NCBI RefSeq assembly: GCF_019396385.1 | Contig: NZ_JAHKRN010000006.1 | Coordinates: 1 to 64,000, forward strand | From: Nonomuraea harbinensis | GTDB lineage: Bacteria; Actinomycetota; Actinomycetes; Streptosporangiales; Streptosporangiaceae | Direction: 5' to 3' | Length of the DNA: 64,000 nt | Part shown: in pieces, positions 10,574 through 16,741 of the stretch | How the letters are laid out: each line of letters starts with the position of its first letter | Numbering within the stretch: the stretch's first letter is position 1 | Made by a program: the position numbers and the translations under genes | Notes under the pieces: model-generated | Database searches by the model: none | What the model saw: the letters and a program-made list of their open reading frames with translations, nothing else | What the model was told of the DNA's origin: nothing

Positions 10574-11796
10574 ACCCCGTGGACCGTACCCCCGACGTGC
10601 TGCGGCGTTTCGCCGAGGCGCGGGTGTGGGCCGCCGCCCGCGCGCCCTACCTGGCGAGCGCGCTGTTCGCGCTGAGGCCGGTCGTCCTCGAACCGTATCT
10701 GGACGACGTGACCGGCGAGCCCGTCGCCGACGCCGAGTTCCGCGCCTTCCCCACCGACACCCGGTGGCACGTCCACCTCGACCCCGGCACGACCCTGGCC
10801 ACGCCCGCCGGGGAGATCGGATGGTGGCTGTTGCACCACATCGGCCACCTCGTCCGCCACCATGCCGCCCGCTCCCCCGGGCCGTCACCGCACTGGATCC
10901 AGGCCGCCGACGCCGAGGTCAACGACGATCTCGAAGCCGGCGCGCCCGCAGGGGTGATCTCCCCGCGCGCTCTCGGCCTGCCGGAAGGGCGGATGGCGGA
11001 GGAGTACCTGTCGCTGATCGAGGTTCTCGACGCCGCGCACCGCCGGGGCGGCCGCCCGCTCGCCGAGCTGATCGACTGCGGCAGCGCGGCGGACGGGGTG
11101 GAGCGCCCGTACGAGATCTCCGGCGGAGGGCTGGACGGCGTCGAGCGCGACATCCTCGAACTCGCGATCGCCCGCGAGATCGAGACCAGGGCCGCCGCCC
11201 GGTCTCCGGTGGCCGGCGGGTGGCGGCGCTGGGCCGGGGAACGCCTGCGTCCCGCCGTCGACTGGCGGGCCGAGCTCGGCGCGCGCGTCCGGCGCGGCGT
11301 AAGGCAGGCCTCGGGACGGGTGGACTTCTCCTACCGCCGTCCCGCGCGGCGCCCGCCCGTGAACGGCGTGGTGCTGCCCGCGATGGTCGCCCCGGCGCCC
11401 GAGATCGTGCTGGTCGCGGACACCTCAGGCAGCATCCCGCAGCCCATGCTGGCCCGGTTCCTCGCCGAGATCACCGCTCTCGCCCGGGGGCCCGGACGGC
11501 GGCTGCGGGTGATCTGCTGCGACCTGCACGCGCACCCCGTCCAGACCGTACGCAGGACGGAGGACATCGAGCTGACCGGCGGAGGCGGAACGGACCTGCG
11601 CGAAGGCATCACCGCCGCCCTGGCCCTGCGCCCGCGCCCCGACCTGGTCGTCGTCCTCACCGACGGGCAGACCCCGTGGCCGGAGCACCGGCCGTCCGTC
11701 CCCGTGCTGGTCGGGCTCGTCGGCACCGGACGACCGCCCGCCTGGGCCCACACCGTCACGATCCGAGACGAAGACCTCGACCGGGAGAGATCATGA
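10570..11796 (+). CDS. VWA protein with metallopeptidase-like N-terminal domain
   Basis: This 408-aa protein resembles DUF2201/VWA-like proteins. The N-terminal part has a helix with HHIGH at residues 89-93 followed by AADAEVNDDL at 112-121. That is the layout of the family's putative zinc peptidase, but a His stands where the usual HExxH Glu would be. A low-complexity Arg-rich region follows. The VWA-like domain has the metal-site motif DTSGS at 284-288, then TGGGGTDL and a LTDGQ motif. It overlaps both neighbours by ATGA. It is presumably the partner of the upstream ATPase; its target is unknown. Confidence 0.88.
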   Translation: MNPVDRTPDVLRRFAEARVWAAARAPYLASALFALRPVVLEPYLDDVTGEPVADAEFRAFPTDTRWHVHLDPGTTLATPAGEIGWWLLHHIGHLVRHHAARSPGPSPHWIQAADAEVNDDLEAGAPAGVISPRALGLPEGRMAEEYLSLIEVLDAAHRRGGRPLAELIDCGSAADGVERPYEISGGGLDGVERDILELAIAREIETRAAARSPVAGGWRRWAGERLRPAVDWRAELGARVRRGVRQASGRVDFSYRRPARRPPVNGVVLPAMVAPAPEIVLVADTSGSIPQPMLARFLAEITALARGPGRRLRVICCDLHAHPVQTVRRTEDIELTGGGGTDLREGITAALALRPRPDLVVVLTDGQTPWPEHRPSVPVLVGLVGTGRPPAWAHTVTIRDEDLDRERS

Positions 11797-12530
11797 GCAT
11801 CGCCTACGCCGACCGCCCCGAGCCCGAGGATCTGCACGAGTGGACCGCCCGCGGGTTCACCGTCGCCGAGGCGCGGCGCTGGATCGGCGGCGGGTTCCCG
11901 CTGGACACCGCCGAACGATGGCGGGCCGGCGGCGTCCACACCCCCGATCAGGCCCTCGCCTGGCGCACCGCGGGCCTCTCCCCGTACACGGTGCAGCCTC
12001 TCCTGCGGGCGGGCATGACGCCCCGCGACGCCGTGCGCTGGCACGAACTCGGCTACCCGCACGAGGAAGCGGCCGAGCGGCACCTCGCCGGGGAGCGTCC
12101 CGGCCCCCGCGGGTGGCTGCGCACCCTGCTCCGTTCCCGCTCGCCCCGGCCCAGCGCGCTCGACGGCGAGCAGCGCGAGACCATGCGGGCGCTCCTGGGA
12201 GGCGGTGTGCCCGCCGCGACGGCGCGTGCCTATCTCGACGCGGGATGGACCGGCGCCGTGGCCGTGTCCTGGGCGGAAACCGGCATCGACCCGGCCGGCG
12301 CGGCCGTCTACCGCGCCATCGGCTTCACTCCTGCCGAGGCCGCCGGCCTGGCCGGACGCGGCGTCGACGCGCTCGGCCTGATGCGGGACTGGTGGGACGC
12401 GGCGATACCGCGTACCGAGGTCGCCGCCTGGGTGGTCGCGGGGTTCTCGGCCGCGGACGCCGCCCGCGCCCGCGAGGTGGGCACGACAGCCGAGCAGGCG
12501 GCCGTGCTCCGCGCCCTCCGGGGCGATTGA
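11793..12530 (+). CDS. Short helical-repeat protein, third gene of the AAA+/VWA operon
   Basis: I do not recognise a named family. The 245 residues are built almost entirely from about 13 degenerate units of 13-14 residues with the pattern W/L/Y-x3-G-hydrophobic-S/T/P-x3-A-x2, for example WTARGFTVAEARR, WRTAGLSPYTVQP, YRAIGFTPAEAAG and WVVAGFSAADAAR. A basic, Pro-rich break lies in the middle (GPRGWLRTLLRSRSPRP). Such repeats suggest a helical solenoid used for binding. The ATGA overlap with the VWA gene implies a stable stoichiometric partnership with the ATPase and VWA proteins. Confidence 0.75.
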   Translation: MSIAYADRPEPEDLHEWTARGFTVAEARRWIGGGFPLDTAERWRAGGVHTPDQALAWRTAGLSPYTVQPLLRAGMTPRDAVRWHELGYPHEEAAERHLAGERPGPRGWLRTLLRSRSPRPSALDGEQRETMRALLGGGVPAATARAYLDAGWTGAVAVSWAETGIDPAGAAVYRAIGFTPAEAAGLAGRGVDALGLMRDWWDAAIPRTEVAAWVVAGFSAADAARAREVGTTAEQAAVLRALRGD

Positions 12531-12617
12531 GCGATGCCAGGGGTGAACTCGACCGCCCGCTCCTCCGTACCTCTCCATGACCGTGGCTTCCCGAGAGACA
12601 GAGCCCTGGACAGCCGC

Positions 12618-12637
12618 AGGAGGTGCTGATGGCGTAA
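12618..12637 (+). promoter_or_regulatory. Strong ribosome site on a two-codon open frame
   Basis: AGGAGG (12618-12623) sits five bases before ATG GCG TAA (12629-12637), a start codon with one sense codon and a stop. It precedes the hairpin at 12657-12688 and the gene starting at 12723. It may be a minimal start-stop leader or a chance remnant of a lost gene. Confidence 0.3.
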
Positions 12638-12656
12638 GGACCCCCATGCCCCGACC

Positions 12657-12688
12657 GGCGCCCTCCGAGGGAGACCCCGGAGGGCGCC
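12657..12688 (+). terminator. GC-rich hairpin between operon and next gene
   Basis: GGCGCCCTCCG (12657-12667) pairs perfectly with CGGAGGGCGCC (12678-12688) around a 10-base loop. There is no T-tract. It may end the AAA+/VWA/repeat operon or lie in the leader of the following gene. Confidence 0.5.
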
Positions 12689-12722
12689 GGCTTGTGGACA
12701 CGGGCCCGGTATCGCCGCGACC

Positions 12723-13535
12723 ATGCTTCGTATGGCCCGTTTACAGGCAGCAGCCGTCGTCGAGGCGATCCCCCGCGACTGGTTCGAGGAGTACGTACGC
12801 GCCCTGCTCGACCGCGCGGAGGACCTGCGCACGGACGAGGAAGGCTGGATCCAGGGCGACGAGGAGCTCGCCGACGTCGCGCTCGTCGAGGGCGACCACC
12901 TGACCGCCGGCGCGCGCTACCAGCGCCACACCGACCCGCCGGAGGGCGAGGACGGGAACGGCACCACCAGCGAGCTGCTGATCACCTCATGGGAGCGTAC
13001 GAGAGAGGTGAGCGCGGCCGTCACCACCTGGCACCCCGACGACCAGAAGACCACGTGGACGGTGAAACTGTCCGATCCCGGCGCGCCGCGGTCGCTCGTG
13101 GCCGGGGGCGAGCACCACGCCGCCAAGCGCCTCCACCGGCTGTCGTGGGCCGCTCGGCTCGACTTCCGGCAGTGGTGGCGCCAGGTGGAGGGCGGAGGCG
13201 GGCAGGCGCCGGCGACCGTGCTGCTCCGTCATCACTATGGGCAGGCGCGCCTGCTGGTCAGGGCGGCTGCCGAGGGCGGCGGGAAGTGGCGGCTCGGTTT
13301 CACGCTGGTCGTGCGGGGACGCGGCTGGGTCCGGCCGCTCGCGGCGGTCGGCCTGCTGTTCGTGCGGAGCAAGCTGGAGGCCAAGCTCCGTGAGGCGGTC
13401 GCCGAGATCGCCGAAGACTGGAACGCGGACATCCCCGAGCTGCTCAAGCACGACCCTCGCGACGCCGGGGTCTGGGTTCCCGAGCTGCGGCGGGACCGGG
13501 AGGAGCTGGACCGCTGGCTGGCGGAGAACGGCTAG
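12723..13535 (+). CDS. Hypothetical protein, 270 aa
   Basis: I do not recognise this family. The N-terminal part is helical and acidic (RDWFEEYVRALLDRAEDLRTDEEGW). The middle alternates beta-rich segments with a Trp-rich stretch (LDFRQWWRQVEG), then VLLRHHYGQARLLVRAAAE and a hydrophobic strand pair (FTLVVRGRGWVRPLAAVGLLFV). The C terminus is helical and charged, ending in RDREELDRWLAENG. No signal peptide is visible. The start has only a weak ribosome site. It converges with prfC, whose stop lies 14 bases away. Confidence 0.6.
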   Translation: MLRMARLQAAAVVEAIPRDWFEEYVRALLDRAEDLRTDEEGWIQGDEELADVALVEGDHLTAGARYQRHTDPPEGEDGNGTTSELLITSWERTREVSAAVTTWHPDDQKTTWTVKLSDPGAPRSLVAGGEHHAAKRLHRLSWAARLDFRQWWRQVEGGGGQAPATVLLRHHYGQARLLVRAAAEGGGKWRLGFTLVVRGRGWVRPLAAVGLLFVRSKLEAKLREAVAEIAEDWNADIPELLKHDPRDAGVWVPELRRDREELDRWLAENG

Positions 13536-13548
13536 CGGCGCGGGCCGG

Positions 13549-15141
13549 TCAGCGCTGCTCCCGATTGGTGTCGGCGATCAGCGGCTCCAGGGTCAGGCCT
13601 GGCTGGTCGCGGGCGATCGTGCGCATCCGCCACTGGTCGGTGAACACCGCCAGCATCGCCTGGTCTCCGGAGCGGGTCAGCACCTCGCAGCCACGCTCGC
13701 GGTCGAGGGCCGGCGCGGAGGCGGCGTCGGTGCGGCGGGCCAGCGTGTAGTCGAGCCGGTCGAGGCTGATCTCGGCGCCGAACTCAGCGGCCATGCGGTG
13801 CTGCACCACCTCGAACTGCATCGGCCCGACCGCCGCCAGCACCGGCGCCTGGTCGCCGCGCAGGTCGGAGCGGAGCACCTGGATGACGCCCTCGGCATCG
13901 AGCTGGTCGATGCCGCGCCTGAACTGCTTGGACTTGCCGGAGTCGCGTCCCCGGGCGACCGCGAAGTGTTCGGGGGCGAAGCTGGGGATCGGCGGGTAGG
14001 TCACCGGCGGCCCGTCGAACAGGGTGTCGCCGGGCCGCAACGCACCGGCGTTGACCAGGCCGACCACGTCACCCGGGTAGGCCTCGTCGAGCGTGGTGCG
14101 ATCCTGGCCGAACACGCTCTGGGCGTACTTGGTGGCGAACGGCCGCCCGGTGGCGGCGTGGGTGAGCACCATCCCGCGCTCGAACCGCCCGGAGCACACG
14201 CGGACGAACGCGATCCGGTCGCGGTGCGCGCGGTCCATGTTGGCCTGCACCTTGAACACCAGCCCGGAGAACGGCGCGTCCAGCGCCCTGGGCGTGTCGT
14301 GCACGTCCGGACGCGGCGCCGGCGGCGGGGCCAGCTCGACCATCGTGTCCAGCAGCCGTGCCACCCCGAAGTTGGGCAGCGCCGCGCCGAACAGCACCGG
14401 GGTGGACTCGTGGGCCTCGAAGGCCTTCTGGTCGTGGTCGGCGCCGATGGCCGCCAGCAGCGCGGTCTCCTCACCGGCGCGCCGCCAGTCTTCGCCCAGC
14501 TCGGCCAGGGCCTGCTCGTCGGTCAGCTCGCGGGTCAGCGCCTTGGTGGCGCCGCCGGGAGTCCGCTCGTAGCGGACCGCGCGCCCGGCCGGCCGGTCGA
14601 TCACGCCGTGGAAGTGGCCGGCGGCGCCGATCGGCCAGGTGACCGGCGTGGGGCGCAGGCGTGTGCGGTCCTCGATCTCGTCGAGCAGTTCGAGGGCGTC
14701 GCGGCCGGGACGGTCCCACTTGTTGACGAACGTGATGACCGGGATGCGGCGGTGGCGGCACACCTCGAACAGCTTCATGGTCTGCGGCTCCATGCCCTTG
14801 GCCGCGTCGATGAGCATGACCGCGCAGTCGACGGCGGCCAGCACCCGGTAGGTGTCTTCGGAGAAGTCGGCGTGGCCGGGGGTGTCGACGAGGTTGAACA
14901 CGTGGCCCCGGTAGTCGAAGCGCAGCGCGGCGGAGGTGATCGAGATGCCGCGCGAGCGTTCGATCTCCATCCAGTCGGAGGTGACGCCGCGGCGCCCGGC
15001 CTTGCCGTGGACCGCCCCCGCCTGGGTGATCGCCGAGGCGTGCAGGGCGAGCGCCTCGGTCATGGTGGACTTGCCCGCGTCGGGGTGGCTGATGACGGCG
15101 AACGTCCGGCGCCGGCCGCCTTCGCCCATGATGTCGATCAT
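13549..15141 (-). CDS. prfC: Peptide chain release factor 3
   Basis: This 530-aa translational GTPase recycles class I release factors from the ribosome after termination. The G1 loop HPDAGKST is at residues 19-26, followed by the RGISIT switch I segment, G3 DTPGH at 86-90 and G4 NKWD at 140-143. The length fits the RF3 family, and elongation factor G would be much longer. It is a single gene flanked by the convergent unknown protein and the divergent CPBP protease. Not all actinobacteria keep RF3. Confidence 0.96.
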   Translation of the reverse strand: MIDIMGEGGRRRTFAVISHPDAGKSTMTEALALHASAITQAGAVHGKAGRRGVTSDWMEIERSRGISITSAALRFDYRGHVFNLVDTPGHADFSEDTYRVLAAVDCAVMLIDAAKGMEPQTMKLFEVCRHRRIPVITFVNKWDRPGRDALELLDEIEDRTRLRPTPVTWPIGAAGHFHGVIDRPAGRAVRYERTPGGATKALTRELTDEQALAELGEDWRRAGEETALLAAIGADHDQKAFEAHESTPVLFGAALPNFGVARLLDTMVELAPPPAPRPDVHDTPRALDAPFSGLVFKVQANMDRAHRDRIAFVRVCSGRFERGMVLTHAATGRPFATKYAQSVFGQDRTTLDEAYPGDVVGLVNAGALRPGDTLFDGPPVTYPPIPSFAPEHFAVARGRDSGKSKQFRRGIDQLDAEGVIQVLRSDLRGDQAPVLAAVGPMQFEVVQHRMAAEFGAEISLDRLDYTLARRTDAASAPALDRERGCEVLTRSGDQAMLAVFTDQWRMRTIARDQPGLTLEPLIADTNREQR

Positions 15142-15338
15142 CGTCCTACCCCTGCCGTGCTCACCCCGCGGACCGCATCACTCTACCCGCGTGGCCGCCC
15201 GGCGACCGCCTGACACCTGCCGGGCCGACTGGTACCCCTGGCTGTACCGCGGGTTGGGGCGTACGCGGGAGCGACCGGCGGGGCCGCGGCTGGTGTGCTG
15301 ATCAGCGTCAGCCAAGCCACTCCCCAAGGAGCGATGTC

Positions 15339-16262
15339 ATGTCAGTCGACAGCCCGCCAGGCGTCGATCAGCGGCCGAGCCGGACCGGGATCCGGGGGTT
15401 CATCCGCCGCCGTCCGCTGATCAGCTTCTTCGTCCTGGCCAACCTGATGAGCTGGGCCGCCTGGACGCCCTACATCCTCTCGGCGACCGGTCTCGGGGTC
15501 CTGGACTTCACCTTCCCCTCGGCGCTCGGCGGCACCCAGATCCTGGGCGTCCTCCCCGGCGCGTATCTCGGCCCCATCCTCGCCGCGTTCATCGTGACCG
15601 CGGTCGCGGACGGCAGGGAAGGCGTCCGCCGGTGGATCGGCCGCATGACCAAGTGGCGGGTCAGCTGGGTCTGGTATGTCGCGACGGCCGTCGGCGTGCC
15701 CGCCGCCATCATCGTCAGCGGCCTGGCGTTGTCGGGCGGAGAGATCCGCCTGCCGTCCGCCGTCATGCTGGTGGCCTACCTGCCGGGCCTGCTCATCCAG
15801 ATGGTCACGACCGGCCTGGCGGAGGAGCCCGGCTGGCGTGACTTCGCCCTGCCCCGCATGCAGCGCAGGTTCGGCCCGCTGGGCGCGACCCTCGTCCTCG
15901 GGCCGCTCTGGGGCATCTGGCACCTGCCGCTGTTCCTGAGCGAGTGGGGCGGGTGGCCGGACGTCACCTGGATGAGGGTCGGCGAGTTCGTCGCCTTCGC
16001 CTGCGTCTTCAGCGTGGTCGTCACCTGGGTGTTCAACCGGACCGGTCAGAGCTTGCCGCTGGTCATGCTGCTGCACGTCAGCGTCAACAACTTCATGTCG
16101 ATCATGTACGCGGACGTGTTCCCTTCGCTCGCCACCGCCGAGCAGGCGTCCCACGTCACTCTGCTCGCCGGCACCACGGCGGCGCTCGTGGTGCTCGTCG
16201 CGACGCGCGGCCGGCTCGGGTACCGGCCGGAGCCCGCGCCGGAGGCTGTCCATCGGAGCTGA
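15339..16262 (+). CDS. CPBP family intramembrane metalloprotease
   Basis: This 307-aa integral membrane protein belongs to the CPBP (CAAX protease and bacteriocin-processing) family. All three motifs are present: EEPGWR with Glu162, Glu163 and Arg167; the GIWH motif with His195; and HVSVN with His246 and Asn250. Around eight membrane segments flank them. AAGGAG at 15326-15331 sets the start. It is preceded by the divergent prfC gene and followed by the tRNA region. The substrate is unknown; relatives act in immunity to peptides or in protein prenylation-type processing. Confidence 0.92.
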   Translation: MSVDSPPGVDQRPSRTGIRGFIRRRPLISFFVLANLMSWAAWTPYILSATGLGVLDFTFPSALGGTQILGVLPGAYLGPILAAFIVTAVADGREGVRRWIGRMTKWRVSWVWYVATAVGVPAAIIVSGLALSGGEIRLPSAVMLVAYLPGLLIQMVTTGLAEEPGWRDFALPRMQRRFGPLGATLVLGPLWGIWHLPLFLSEWGGWPDVTWMRVGEFVAFACVFSVVVTWVFNRTGQSLPLVMLLHVSVNNFMSIMYADVFPSLATAEQASHVTLLAGTTAALVVLVATRGRLGYRPEPAPEAVHRS

Positions 16263-16330
16263 ACGCTCCAGCCAGGGACTGGGCGTGCGCGGGCCCTGCG
16301 GGAACGGGCGGCTCCGCTGCCCGGACATGC

Positions 16331-16365
16331 GAAACGCCCTCCGGGATGATCCCGGAGGGCGTTTC
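16331..16365. terminator. Bidirectional-type terminator hairpin, copy 1
   Basis: A perfect 16-base-pair stem, GAAACGCCCTCCGGGA with its complement, closes on a 3-base TGA loop. On the + strand TTCTT follows, giving a terminator for the CPBP gene. On the minus strand it lies just after the first initiator tRNA. Confidence 0.85.
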
Positions 16366-16371
16366 TTCTTG

Positions 16372-16445
16372 TAGCGGGGGCAGGATTTGAACCCACGACC
16401 TCTGGGTTATGAGCCCAGCGAGCTACCGAACTGCTCCACCCCGCG
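16372..16445 (-). tRNA. Initiator tRNA-fMet (CAU), copy 1
   Basis: The minus strand folds as a tRNA with a CAU anticodon. Initiator features are present: a C1-U72 mismatch at the top of the acceptor stem, and three G-C pairs (GGG/CCC) next to the anticodon loop. The T stem is GTGGG/CCTGC and contains two wobble pairs. CCA is not encoded. The 74-base gene is followed immediately by the hairpin at 16331-16365. Confidence 0.95.
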
Positions 16446-16571
16446 TCGGTGTGTCTTGACACTATCCCTGAAACGGGAGTTCACGCAAATCGACGGGCGC
16501 CCGCGGGAAGATCGACTGCCGCCGACCGGATCGCCTGCGACGTTCCTCTGCCTGAAGATGGCTGTACATGC

Positions 16572-16606
16572 GAAATGCCCTCCAGGAAGATCCTGGAGGG
16601 CATTTC
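16572..16606. terminator. Terminator hairpin, copy 2
   Basis: A 16-base-pair stem, GAAATGCCCTCCAGGA with its perfect complement, closes on an AGA loop just after the second initiator tRNA. It differs from copy 1 at two stem positions, and both changes are compensated on the other arm. Confidence 0.8.
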
Positions 16607-16613
16607 CTCTTGG

Positions 16614-16687
16614 TAGCGGGGGCAGGATTTGAACCTGCGGCCTCTGGGTTATGAGCCCAGCGAGCTACCGAACTGCTCCACCCCGCG
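16614..16687 (-). tRNA. Initiator tRNA-fMet (CAU), copy 2
   Basis: This is a 74-base initiator tRNA gene with the same CAU anticodon, C1-U72 mismatch and GGG/CCC anticodon stem as copy 1. The T stem here is GCAGG/CCTGC with five Watson-Crick pairs. It lies upstream of copy 1 in the direction of transcription and downstream of the UPF0182 gene. Confidence 0.95.
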
Positions 16688-16741
16688 TCGGTGTGTGTCT
16701 AAAGACTATCCCCGACGCGGGACTCACGCAAATCGAGAGAG

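Noticed and set aside
9406..10863. Long minus-strand open frame running upstream of the methyltransferase, 656 aa in total
   Set aside because: It is antisense to the AAA+ and VWA genes, is Ser/Arg/Ala-rich low-complexity sequence, and exists because GC-biased third positions remove stop codons.
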